Source: an uncultured Odoribacter sp. (GTDB lineage Bacteria > Bacteroidota > Bacteroidia > Bacteroidales > Marinifilaceae). Taken from it: DNA of 53,558 bases. The position numbers and the translations under genes were made by a program. How positions within the stretch are numbered: the first letter of the stretch is position 1; every line of letters starts with the position of its first letter. A model generated the notes under the pieces. The model was not told where the DNA came from, did no database searches, and saw only the letters and a list, made by a program, of their open reading frames with translations. Shown piece after piece: positions 24,147-32,496 of this stretch. The stretch lies in the NCBI GenBank assembly GCA_944321165.1, contig CALUKE010000017.1:1-53558 (forward strand). Reading direction: 5' to 3'.

Positions 24147-27035
24147 TTAAGCCTTTTCTGTCTCATCTTCCTGATACAGCGGATCGCATGTACACATCAG
24201 ATTGCGGTCGCCATAACCATCGTCCACACGCCCTACTTGCGGCCAGAATTTATTCTCAGCCACCCAAGGCAGCGGATAAGCTGCTTTGCTTCGAGGATAA
24301 GCATGAGTCCACATATCCGCCGTCAGCACTTTATGCGTGTGAGGAGCATTTTTCAATACATTATCGGTCTTGTCGGCCTTCCCTTCAGCAACTTCTACCA
24401 TTTCTTCCCGGATGGTTTTCAAGGCTTCAATAAAACGGTCGAGTTCTTCTTTCGGTTCGCTTTCCGTAGGTTCCACCATCAATGTTCCATGTACGGGGAA
24501 TGACAGGGTTGGTGCATGGAAACCGAAATCCATCAATCGTTTGGCAATATCCAATTCCGTAATACCGTATTCCTTGTTGAATGCGCTGCAATCCCAGATC
24601 ATCTCGTGACCGACCCGTCCCTGTTTGCCTTTAAACAGAATCTTGAATCCCAATTTTTCAAAGGAAGAAGCCAGGTAATTGGCATTCAGGATAGCCATTT
24701 CGGTCACCGTTTTCAAACCTTGGGCACCCAACATCAACAGATAACCATAGGTAACCGGCAACATACTGACAGAACCGTAAGGAGCTGCAGATACAGCATG
24801 TATTCCCTTCTCTCCACCCGTCTTCACTACGGCATGAGACGGCAAGAAATCCACCAGATGTTTGGCCACACAGATCGGTCCGACACCCGGTCCGCCACCT
24901 CCGTGAGGCATGGCAAAAGTTTTATGCAGATTCAGGTGGCAGGCGTCAGCTCCGATAAATCCGGGGCTGGTCAATCCACACTGTCCGTTCATATTGGCAC
25001 CGTCCATAAATACCTGACCGCCATTGTCATGTACGATCTGTACCAATTCCCGAATCGATTCTTCAAAAATACCGTGGGTAGACGGATAAGTGATCATGGC
25101 CCCGAACAGGTTTTCTTTATTAGCCTCGGCCTTTGCCCGGAAATCTTCCACATCGATATTTCCTTCAGGATCGGTTGCCGTAACAATAATCTGTAAACCG
25201 GCCATAGAACTGGAAGCCGGGTTGGTACCGTGAGCAGAAGCCGGAATCAACATCACTTTCCGATGTCCTTCTCCCCGAGAAATGTGATACTGGCGCAAAA
25301 CCATCAATGCCGTATACTCTCCGGCAGCACCGGAATTCGGCATCAGACTGCAACCGGCAAATCCCGTTACTTTTTCCAACATTTGTTCGGTTTCCCGAAT
25401 CATCTGCTGATATCCTTCAGCTTGATCGAAAGGAACAAAAGGATGCATACCGCCAAATTCCGGCCATGTAATCGGCATCATTTCCACGGCAGCATTCAGT
25501 TTCATCGTGCAAGAACCCAGCGAGATCATCGAAGTCGCCAGCGAAATATCACGACGTTCCAGATTTTTCATATAACGCATCATCGCCGTCTCGGAATGAT
25601 AGATATTAAATACCGGTTGCGACATGAATTCATCCTCTCGCAACATCACCGGATCCAATACCGTACAATCCTCCAGGAAAGCCACCGGCTCTGCTTTCTT
25701 TCCGGCAGCCTCCGCAAAAATAGCGACAATCTCATTCAATTCTTTCTCACTGATCTTTTCATCCGTAGACAAACCGACGATCTTACAATCTGTCGAATAG
25801 AAAAGATTTATCTGGTGTTCCAGGGCCACTTCACGCACCATATCCTGAGTAACTCCTTGCGGTAACTCGAAACGCAGGGTATCAAAGAATTTGGTCTGTT
25901 GCAACCGGTAACCATATTTCACAATCTCCTCCGCCAAGATAACGGCAGCCGCGTGAATATGCCGGGCGATACGTTGCAAGCCTTCCCGACCGTGCCATGC
26001 GCCATAGAAACCGGCCATGGTGGCATTCAATGCTTTAGCGGTACAAATATTGGAAGAAGCTTTCTCCCGTTTGATATGTTGTTCGCGGGTTTGCAAAGCC
26101 AGACGCAACGCCTTGTTCCCCTGGGCATCGATCGTTACCCCGATAATACGTCCCGGGATATTCCGTTTATACGCTTCTTTGGTAGCCATATAAGCCGCAT
26201 GCGGACCGCCATAGCCCATTGGGATTCCGAAACGTTGAGAAGTTCCAACCACCACATCAGCGCCCCATTCTCCCGGAGGAGTCAACAACACCAGACTCAT
26301 CAAATCGGCAGCAGCCGTCACCAAGGATCCATTGGCATGAGCCCGTTCCACAAAAGCTTTGTAATCACGTATCTCTCCGTTAGCAGCAGGATATTGTACC
26401 AAAGCGCCGAAAATCTCCGGAGTAAAGGCAAACGTATCATAATCCCCATATACCAGCTCAATACCCTGAGGAGCCGAACGGGTGATCAACACATCTTTTG
26501 TCTGAGGGAATACCTGATTGTCAACGAACAATTTATTCGCACCGTTCTTCTTCATATCCTTACCTCTCAAGGCAAACATCATAGTCATCGCCTCTGCAGC
26601 AGCCGTTGCCTCATCCAGCAGTGAACAGTTGGTAATTTCCATTCCGGTCAGTTCAATGATCATCGTCTGATAATTCAACAGCGCTTCCAGACGTCCCTGA
26701 GAAACCTCGGCCTGATAAGGGGTATATGAAGTATACCAGGCCGGATTTTCCAGCACATTCCGAATGATCACAGCCGGAGAAATCGTATCGTAATATCCCT
26801 GTCCGATAAATGAACGGTAAAGCTTATTTTTTGCAGCCACCGCTCTGATACGAGTCAGAAATTCATCCTCGCTCAGAGGAGCCGGCAAATCCAACGGTTC
26901 CGGCAAACGGATGGAGGCCGGTACGGTTTGTTCTATCAATTCATCGACCGACTTCACTCCGATCACTTTCAACATCTCTTCCACATCTTCTGGACGCGGG
27001 CCGACATGTCTTCCTAAAAATTGTTCTTTAGCCAT
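24147..27035 (-). CDS. gcvP: Glycine dehydrogenase (aminomethyl-transferring), P-protein
   Basis: A 962-residue, single-chain P-protein of the glycine cleavage system. With PLP it decarboxylates glycine and passes the aminomethyl group to the lipoyl arm of GcvH. The N-terminal half shows FLGRHVGPRPEDVEEML and GQGYYDTISPAVIIRN; the C-terminal half has the PLP lysine in HLNLHKTFAMPHGGGGPG (about residue 702). The two halves, separate proteins in some bacteria, are fused here. The other system genes (gcvT, gcvH, lpd) are not in this window. A perfect LacI-type palindrome lies 20 nt before the start, suggesting a repressor. A terminator follows. Confidence 0.97.
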   Translation of the reverse strand: MAKEQFLGRHVGPRPEDVEEMLKVIGVKSVDELIEQTVPASIRLPEPLDLPAPLSEDEFLTRIRAVAAKNKLYRSFIGQGYYDTISPAVIIRNVLENPAWYTSYTPYQAEVSQGRLEALLNYQTMIIELTGMEITNCSLLDEATAAAEAMTMMFALRGKDMKKNGANKLFVDNQVFPQTKDVLITRSAPQGIELVYGDYDTFAFTPEIFGALVQYPAANGEIRDYKAFVERAHANGSLVTAAADLMSLVLLTPPGEWGADVVVGTSQRFGIPMGYGGPHAAYMATKEAYKRNIPGRIIGVTIDAQGNKALRLALQTREQHIKREKASSNICTAKALNATMAGFYGAWHGREGLQRIARHIHAAAVILAEEIVKYGYRLQQTKFFDTLRFELPQGVTQDMVREVALEHQINLFYSTDCKIVGLSTDEKISEKELNEIVAIFAEAAGKKAEPVAFLEDCTVLDPVMLREDEFMSQPVFNIYHSETAMMRYMKNLERRDISLATSMISLGSCTMKLNAAVEMMPITWPEFGGMHPFVPFDQAEGYQQMIRETEQMLEKVTGFAGCSLMPNSGAAGEYTALMVLRQYHISRGEGHRKVMLIPASAHGTNPASSSMAGLQIIVTATDPEGNIDVEDFRAKAEANKENLFGAMITYPSTHGIFEESIRELVQIVHDNGGQVFMDGANMNGQCGLTSPGFIGADACHLNLHKTFAMPHGGGGPGVGPICVAKHLVDFLPSHAVVKTGGEKGIHAVSAAPYGSVSMLPVTYGYLLMLGAQGLKTVTEMAILNANYLASSFEKLGFKILFKGKQGRVGHEMIWDCSAFNKEYGITELDIAKRLMDFGFHAPTLSFPVHGTLMVEPTESEPKEELDRFIEALKTIREEMVEVAEGKADKTDNVLKNAPHTHKVLTADMWTHAYPRSKAAYPLPWVAENKFWPQVGRVDDGYGDRNLMCTCDPLYQEDETEKA

Positions 27036-27054
27036 TGTTATTGCATTAAATTAA

Positions 27055-27070
27055 TTGAAAACGTTTTCAA
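27055..27070. promoter_or_regulatory. Perfect 16-bp LacI-type palindrome upstream of gcvP
   Basis: TTGAAAACGTTTTCAA equals its own reverse complement. The centre AACGTT with flanking TGAAA/TTTCA matches the general operator form of LacI-family regulators (compare the cre-type TGWAANCGNTNWCA). It begins 20 bp upstream of the gcvP ATG, where a bound repressor could block transcription. An imperfect -7 box for gcvP (TAATTTTA, 27091-27084 on the minus strand) is just upstream. The regulator is not in this window. Confidence 0.5.
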
Positions 27071-27329
27071 ATTTTAAGACGTGTAAAATTAAAGATATTC
27101 CGGCAGATCCTATTATATTTCTCTGAATTTTTTCAATGTCTTTCCTGAAAGATTTTCCCGATTCATTCGAAGAAAAGTGTGGAAAAATTCCACACACGCC
27201 CAACACTTCCAACAAAGGTGTGGAAAAATTCCTCAACGACACACATTCGAATCAATTACATAAACAAATGTATTTCAGTTATTTAAATCATTTCACAAAT
27301 TTTGGCACAGGAATCGTTATAGGATAAAT
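27071..27329. repeat. Gene-free stretch with a 15-bp direct repeat and a perfect hairpin
   Basis: GTGTGGAAAAATTCC occurs at 27177-27191 and again at 27218-27232. The first copy continues as ACAC, so GTGTGGAA/TTCCACAC (27177-27195) is a perfect inverted repeat with a 3-nt loop. ATTCGAA appears on both sides (near 27165 and 27245). Only short unsupported reading frames are present. A possible plus-strand promoter (TTTC 27273-27276, 20 bp, AAATTTTG 27297-27304) precedes the candidate small RNA. Confidence 0.5.
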
Positions 27330-27459
27330 GGCAAAGGATAACCCAGAGTTCCTTCCCTATTTTCAACTTGCTGCCCTTTTCAAAAATACACCAATTCTTT
27401 CGGATCTTCCGACATTCATATAACAACACCATAACTCTGGGTTCCTAATTGCCTTTTTT
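27312..27459 (+). ncRNA. Candidate structured small RNA with terminator
   Basis: AACCCAGAGTT (27340-27350) pairs with AACTCTGGGTT (27433-27443), and GGCAA (27330-27334) with TTGCC (27449-27453) outside an internal loop. The 3' arm runs into TTTTTT (27454-27459). The enclosed 82 nt are A/C-rich with one small hairpin (CGGA-TCT-TCCG). A weak promoter ending at 27304 would start transcription near 27311. Ends that pair over a long loop plus a U-run suggest a stand-alone RNA of about 148 nt. No protein frame fits. It does not match tRNA, tmRNA, SRP RNA or RNase P RNA as far as I can see; a 6S-like RNA or a leader element remains possible. Confidence 0.4.
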
Positions 27460-27794
27460 ATGAAAAAACAAGCCGTTTCTCGATATTATCTCAAAATATT
27501 CTGACAGAATTCACATTCGGCAAAAGTCTCACATATTGATAATTCCCAACAACTTACACAATTACCCAACAGCCACATTTGCACTTCATCTCTTTTTTTT
27601 ACAATATTTTCATATTTTACGATAGAGGTTTTTCGAATAGTCTACGTTATAAGGACAAAATCACTCAGCTAAGTGTTTGAACAGGAAAGTAAAGAGTCAG
27701 CCTTTCCGAAGCTGTTGAGTCGAATTTCATTTATCGAACAGAGATCAGCAGAACGTTAAAATGACTCCAAATTATCAATTAAAAATAACAAGTT
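27460..27794. other. A+T-rich intergenic stretch before the beta-barrel gene
   Basis: No gene is supported here. It should contain the promoter of the following outer-membrane protein/sigma/FecR/receptor genes, but I see no full TAnnTTTG box; TATTTTAC near 27617-27624 matches 6 of 8. Small hairpins occur (GGAAAG ... CTTTCC, near 27684-27707). The lack of a housekeeping promoter would agree with control by the locus's own ECF sigma factor, but that is only a guess. Confidence 0.4.
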
Positions 27795-28424
27795 ATGAAA
27801 TTTAAATTTATCGCATTATCTTTGTGTATGGTTGTAGGTGCAAACCTGGTGAAAGGACAAGAAAACAATAAAAATTTTACCACACCGGTAAATAAACATG
27901 AAATTCGTTTTTCTGCCAGCGACGGTCTAACTTTAGCAACAGTAAATATCCTGGGCATGGGTTTGGGAGATGCAGTGCTCGGTAGTAAACGAACAGATGA
28001 AAGACAAAGTTTGGTTTACAGCCTCGGGTACCGATACAGCATCAACCGTTTCAGAATCGGAGGTGACCTAAGTTTTGCACAAACAAACAGCAAACTGACT
28101 CTTGCAGGAGACAAGCAACCTTCATTAAAAGAACGGGAATTGAATTTTATGATATTGCCGACCGCAGAATTCATATATTACAAACATGGTTTGATCGAAT
28201 TATACGGATCTGCAGCAACAGGTATCAACTTGGTACGTCATACGGAGACAGGCCTGACAGAAACAGGCAAGAAAAACGCCAGCAAAGCAGATCTTTCTCC
28301 TTATTTTGCTTATCAGGTAAACCCCATTGCCATTCGAGTAGGAAATGACCGAATCGGAGGATTTGTAGAGGCAGGCTTCGGTAATAAAGGTTTCTTCACG
28401 GCAGGAGTAAGTTTAAAATTTTAA
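27795..28424 (+). CDS. Outer-membrane beta-barrel protein, unknown function
   Basis: A 209-residue secreted protein with a signal peptide (MKFKFIALSLCMVVGANLVKG, then Q22) and alternating strands ending in a C-terminal aromatic (GFFTAGVSLKF), as in small outer-membrane beta-barrels. Recognisable strands include HEIRFSASDGLTLATVNI, SLVYSLGYRYSINRFRIGGD and ALEFIYY-like segments. I cannot name a closer family. It precedes an ECF sigma factor by 31 bp and may be cotranscribed with it and the FecR/receptor genes, or be a target of that sigma factor. Confidence 0.7.
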   Translation: MKFKFIALSLCMVVGANLVKGQENNKNFTTPVNKHEIRFSASDGLTLATVNILGMGLGDAVLGSKRTDERQSLVYSLGYRYSINRFRIGGDLSFAQTNSKLTLAGDKQPSLKERELNFMILPTAEFIYYKHGLIELYGSAATGINLVRHTETGLTETGKKNASKADLSPYFAYQVNPIAIRVGNDRIGGFVEAGFGNKGFFTAGVSLKF

Positions 28425-28455
28425 TCATAAATAAAGACAGACTGCGAGTGTTATA

Positions 28456-29022
28456 ATGAAAAACGACAGGAAAGAAATATTCAAAGTCAGATTCCAAAAA
28501 CATTATCCCAGGCTATGCAATATAGCCTACGGATATGTTTCTGACAGAGATGATTCCGAAGACATTGTTCAGGATATATTCATCCAGATCTGGAACAAAG
28601 GCAAGGATACTCTCCCCGAGCAAGAATTTGTGGCATATATCACCACTTCTGTAAAAAACAGTTGTATCTCATTCTTACGCAAAAAGCAACACCACACCAT
28701 TTCTCTCGAAGAAAATCCATCTGTAGCCAACAGCATGCCAGAAGAAATACCGATAGAAGGTCCAGAGAACAAATCGCCCGAAGAACATTTACAAGCAGCA
28801 CTCGCAACTCTTCCACCCAAATGTAAAGATATATTTCTCATGGCTAAATTACGGCAAATGAAATACCGTGACATCGCCAACGAATTGAATCTTTCTGAGA
28901 AGACCATTGAAAATCAGATGACAAAAGCCATCCGATTATTGCGCACTTATGTCGCAGAAAACAGCGTTTTTCTGATTTTAGTCATTGCCATCGTTTTAAC
29001 CCTCATTGAAAACCCAAAGTGA
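28456..29022 (+). CDS. ECF RNA polymerase sigma factor (FecI type) with hydrophobic tail
   Basis: A 188-residue sigma-70 family factor of the ECF class. Region 2 contains YGYVSDRDDSEDIVQDIFIQIW and region 4 the helix-turn-helix MKYRDIANELNLSEKTIENQM, separated by an acidic linker. The last 18 residues (SVFLILVIAIVLTLI then ENPK) are strongly hydrophobic, long enough for a short membrane segment or for contact with the anti-sigma protein. The gene abuts fecR (stop at 29020-29022, next ATG at 29025). By analogy with Fec systems, FecR would hold it until the TonB receptor binds its ligand. Target promoters are not identified. Confidence 0.9.
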   Translation: MKNDRKEIFKVRFQKHYPRLCNIAYGYVSDRDDSEDIVQDIFIQIWNKGKDTLPEQEFVAYITTSVKNSCISFLRKKQHHTISLEENPSVANSMPEEIPIEGPENKSPEEHLQAALATLPPKCKDIFLMAKLRQMKYRDIANELNLSEKTIENQMTKAIRLLRTYVAENSVFLILVIAIVLTLIENPK

Positions 29023-29024
29023 AA

Positions 29025-29993
29025 ATGAAATACCAAGAAGACATCAACGACCTGTTGGCCAAACATTTTGCCGATGAGCAACTGACAGCAGAACAGCAAA
29101 CGGCATTACAAGAATGGATAGATACCCACTCGGAGGAATACCGGAAAATACAAATTCTGATGAACACTACTCTGAAGCCTCGTGGTCAACAAGAATTCGA
29201 TGCAGGCAAAGCCTGGGAAAAAGTTGCAGTCCAGTTAAAAGATCGACCATTCAATTTACCGGCCAAAAGACGGATCATTACAGTCTGCTCGTTAGCAGCC
29301 TCATTTGTCCTCGTCATCGCTACCGCCCTGTATTTATCCTTCCACAGACTTCCTTCGGAAACAACCCGTTATGCCAATGCCACAGAAACCGAAAAATACA
29401 TTGTATTACCGGACAGTTCAACAATCACACTTTATCCGGGTGCACAACTGGCGTTTCGATATGCCCGAAATCAGCAAGAACGCCAAGTTGAATTGGAAGG
29501 CAAGGCCTTTTTTCAGGTAAAAAAACAACACGGTCACCCCTTTAAAATCAAAACACCTTATTTAAAGGTCGAAGTTCTCGGTACTTCCTTTCTGGTCAAT
29601 GCTGAAAAAATCGAGGAAGCTGGCGTTTTTGTGGAAAGCGGAAAAGTAAAGGTAAGTACAGAAGACCAAAATTTTATATTAACGGCCCATGAAAAGGCTG
29701 AAATGACAGACGGAAATCTGGAAATCGGAACAATCGAAGATCCCCAAGCCTTTTTTGGACACAAAAAAACAATACTGGAATTCAATAAAACCCCCTTGAC
29801 AAAAGCCATACAAGAAATAGAAAAACAAACAGGTATCCGGATCGAATTGGGAAACGGCTTCGAAGGGAATACCATCACGACAAAGATTGACACCGAAGCT
29901 TATGAAAGTATCGCAGAAGAACTGGCCTTCCTTTGCGGATGCAAATGCGATACTCTGAGCATTGGGAAACATTACAGGCTTTATTATGAGTAA
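29025..29993 (+). CDS. FecR-family anti-sigma factor
   Basis: A 322-residue inner-membrane regulator. The N-terminal cytoplasmic part (to about residue 82, rich in helices that bind the sigma factor) is followed by a transmembrane segment (RRIITVCSLAASFVLVIATA, about 84-103), then the FecR domain (YIVLPDSSTITLYPGAQLAF, VELEGKAFFQVKK, VEVLGTSFLVNAE) and a C-terminal DUF4974 domain (FNKTPLTKAIQEIEKQTGI). A GTG at 29019 would overlap the sigma stop; the ATG at 29025 is more likely. Its end overlaps the receptor gene by 8 bp. It would pass the signal from the receptor's STN domain to the sigma factor. Confidence 0.9.
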   Translation: MKYQEDINDLLAKHFADEQLTAEQQTALQEWIDTHSEEYRKIQILMNTTLKPRGQQEFDAGKAWEKVAVQLKDRPFNLPAKRRIITVCSLAASFVLVIATALYLSFHRLPSETTRYANATETEKYIVLPDSSTITLYPGAQLAFRYARNQQERQVELEGKAFFQVKKQHGHPFKIKTPYLKVEVLGTSFLVNAEKIEEAGVFVESGKVKVSTEDQNFILTAHEKAEMTDGNLEIGTIEDPQAFFGHKKTILEFNKTPLTKAIQEIEKQTGIRIELGNGFEGNTITTKIDTEAYESIAEELAFLCGCKCDTLSIGKHYRLYYE

Positions 29994-32412
29994 ATGGCAT
30001 ATCATATTCTCAATGCTCATATTATTGGTGACTGAAATTGCCGATGGCCAAAAAAAATCAGTCCACAATACAATAGCAGAAGAACGCATCCGAATTGAAG
30101 CGTCTTCTGCTACTGTATTGGAATGGTTCGAAAAAATAGAAAAAGAAAAACAAATTATTCTTTCTTACAATCCTTCGCTCATCGATTTAGATAAAATATG
30201 CAGCATCGAATTTTCCGGAGAAATCAGCATCGGAGAGTTATTACAAAAAATTTTGAAAGAATATAAGTATAAGACAACGCAGATTCCACCCCGTAAATTA
30301 GCAATACAAATACAAAAAACAGCCTATTTTTATATCAGTGGCAGTGTATCAGAAGAAAATAGCGGAGAACGACTTTACGGAGCACTCGTCACACTGACCC
30401 TACAAGACAAGCTTCAAGCGTATGCGATCACAGATGAAAATGGCATATTCAAGATCAGTGTACCAGAAGGAAGCTATCACTTAAACATCAGTTATATGGG
30501 ATACACTCCCTATGAACAGGATATTCTCATTGATAGCGATCGTGTCTTATATCCACAACTAAAACCATTTCTTTTTGAAATAGAAGAAGTTACCGTAAAA
30601 TCGCGCAACCGGGAAAATGAATTGGATGAATTTTCCCCATCCAATCGTTTATCTTTCAACGGCAATGACCTATTTTCACAAATATGGATACTCCCAGGTG
30701 TAACAGGTCTCCCAACAGGAAACCATTTTCAAGTCGATGGAGGGAAAGACGATGAAAATCAATTATTGCTGGATGGAGTCCCGGTTTTTCATCCAGGACA
30801 TATCAATTCATTATTACCCATTTTCAATGGTGATGCCGTAAAAAACATCATTTTTCACCAAGGCTTTTTTCCGACCAGATTAGAAGGGAAATTATCTTCT
30901 GTCACAGAAATCAAATTAAAAGATGGCAACAAACAGGAACACATCCGAACACTCACACTCGACATGCCAGCCGCTTCGCTACAACTCGAAGGACCGATCA
31001 TTCAAAATAAACTGTCGTATTTAGTCAGCACCAGAAGAAGTTGGCTAGATTTTTTCGATAATCTCTTTTCTGACGAAAACCGCTTCAATCATGCCTCTTA
31101 TGACTACATCGCCAAACTATCGTACGATGTGTCTCCGACAAGTTCGATAAAAGCATTGGCCTACGGCACCAGAGATGATTACCATTTACCGATCGAACCC
31201 CATGAAAAAGTATCGATCTTACGCTGGGACAACCAGATATATAAATTATCCTATAACACACTTTTCGGAAAAGTAAGTAATACAACCTCGGCCTTCTATT
31301 CTTCTTATTTAAATCGTGCATACGCAGAACTATTGGGCTTTGAAACAGAAGGTTACCTTCACAGCCGCATCAAATCCTGGAATATTTCCACAGAATTCAG
31401 CTATAGCCCGGAAAATACCTATAGCGTCCGGTGGGGAGCCAAATATGCATACGAAACCTATCAAATCGCATCTTGGGGTGACAGTCTGCAGGTCCGTCAT
31501 GAACCGATCGACCAATTTTCAATCTTTTACGACAATCACATACGAATTGCCCGAGATCTATTTGTTCAAGTCGGAGTACATTTTGTCGGCTATCTACCGC
31601 AAAAACACAGATCCTATTACAGCATCCAACCCCGTCTTTCACTCAAATACTCTTCCTCGCCCGATGATATATTCTATCTTAATTTTTCGAAAATGGAACA
31701 ATTTTATCATCATCTGCGTTTTGATTTCCTTTCGCTCCCGACTGACTTCCGAATGCCCAGTATTGAACGTTACAAGCCGCGTACTTCAGAACATTACGAA
31801 TTAGGCTGGAAACATTTTTTGGGAAACGGTCAAGTGGAAGTTTCCACCTATTACAAAACACGAAGAAACTTGTTGGCATTACGTCCAGAAACATTCATAT
31901 ACGACGATCAATGGCAAAACTACATCATGTCAGGAGACGGTGACAGTTACGGTGCCAAATTTTATCTTTACAACCAATGGAATCGTTGGACTGTTCAGTT
32001 ATCGTACACCTATGCCAGAAGTCGGGAATGGTTTCCATCACTGTCCGAAAGAGGGAAACTTCCCTCTCTTTATGATGTCCCTCATCAATTAAGCGGAGCC
32101 GTTTCCTATCAGCTTTCCCCTCGTTCCATCCTTTCTGCAGGTGGCCTACTGCGATCTGGCAAAATCATCGACATGGATGATAATTTTGATCCACTCCCAG
32201 CCAACCGTTTCAGAAGCGAACGTGAAGCAGCCAACTATAGAATCGATGCGGGATATTCCTACAAAAAAGACTTTGGAGAAAAATTGTTGTTGCTCCGCTT
32301 TGGTTTGTACAACATTATGGGTAATCCTCCGGAAGAGGAGGTCCTCAATTTCTATTCCGTCCACTGGCATAACAACTGCCTTCCCTATGGAAGCATCAGT
32401 TTTAAGTTTTAA
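29986..32412 (+). CDS. TonB-dependent outer-membrane receptor with STN signalling domain (FecA type)
   Basis: An 808-residue receptor. The ATG at 29986 overlaps the fecR stop (ATGAGTAA), giving a signal peptide (MSKWHIIFSMLILLVTEIADG). Next come an STN domain (about residues 35-105, IRIEASSATVLEWFEKIEKE), a carboxypeptidase-regulatory-like domain (about 113-200), a plug (about 210-310, LFSQIWILPGVTGLPTGNHF, DENQLLLDGVPVFHPGHI) and a 22-strand-type barrel ending in YGSISFKF. It is shorter than SusC proteins and has no SusD partner, so it resembles FecA-type transducers. The STN domain should contact the FecR encoded just upstream. The ligand is unknown. A long hairpin follows. Confidence 0.88.
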   Translation: MSKWHIIFSMLILLVTEIADGQKKSVHNTIAEERIRIEASSATVLEWFEKIEKEKQIILSYNPSLIDLDKICSIEFSGEISIGELLQKILKEYKYKTTQIPPRKLAIQIQKTAYFYISGSVSEENSGERLYGALVTLTLQDKLQAYAITDENGIFKISVPEGSYHLNISYMGYTPYEQDILIDSDRVLYPQLKPFLFEIEEVTVKSRNRENELDEFSPSNRLSFNGNDLFSQIWILPGVTGLPTGNHFQVDGGKDDENQLLLDGVPVFHPGHINSLLPIFNGDAVKNIIFHQGFFPTRLEGKLSSVTEIKLKDGNKQEHIRTLTLDMPAASLQLEGPIIQNKLSYLVSTRRSWLDFFDNLFSDENRFNHASYDYIAKLSYDVSPTSSIKALAYGTRDDYHLPIEPHEKVSILRWDNQIYKLSYNTLFGKVSNTTSAFYSSYLNRAYAELLGFETEGYLHSRIKSWNISTEFSYSPENTYSVRWGAKYAYETYQIASWGDSLQVRHEPIDQFSIFYDNHIRIARDLFVQVGVHFVGYLPQKHRSYYSIQPRLSLKYSSSPDDIFYLNFSKMEQFYHHLRFDFLSLPTDFRMPSIERYKPRTSEHYELGWKHFLGNGQVEVSTYYKTRRNLLALRPETFIYDDQWQNYIMSGDGDSYGAKFYLYNQWNRWTVQLSYTYARSREWFPSLSERGKLPSLYDVPHQLSGAVSYQLSPRSILSAGGLLRSGKIIDMDDNFDPLPANRFRSEREAANYRIDAGYSYKKDFGEKLLLLRFGLYNIMGNPPEEEVLNFYSVHWHNNCLPYGSISFKF

Positions 32413-32428
32413 ATATTACAATAAGCAG

Positions 32429-32470
32429 ATGGAGCCGCCAAAGAAGCAAGCTTTTCTTTGGCGGCTCCAT
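32429..32470. terminator. Perfect 17-bp bidirectional terminator hairpin
   Basis: The arms 32429-32445 and 32454-32470 are exact reverse complements (ATGGAGCCGCCAAAGAA and its complement), with an 8-nt loop GCAAGCTT. It separates the two convergent sigma/FecR loci. There is no strong T-run on either side. Confidence 0.8.
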
Positions 32471-32496
32471 CCGTTTATCTACAAAAATCTGAATAT

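Noticed and set aside
27177..27232. Replication origin suggested by two DnaA-box-like TGTGGAAAA sequences in an A+T-rich gap
   Set aside because: Only two imperfect boxes are present, dnaA is not nearby, and highly expressed genes on each side (rimP-nusA-infB to the left, rRNA to the right) would run towards such an origin.
27295..27320. Sigma-54 promoter suggested by TGGCACAGG
   Set aside because: The -12 part (TTGCA) is absent at the required distance.
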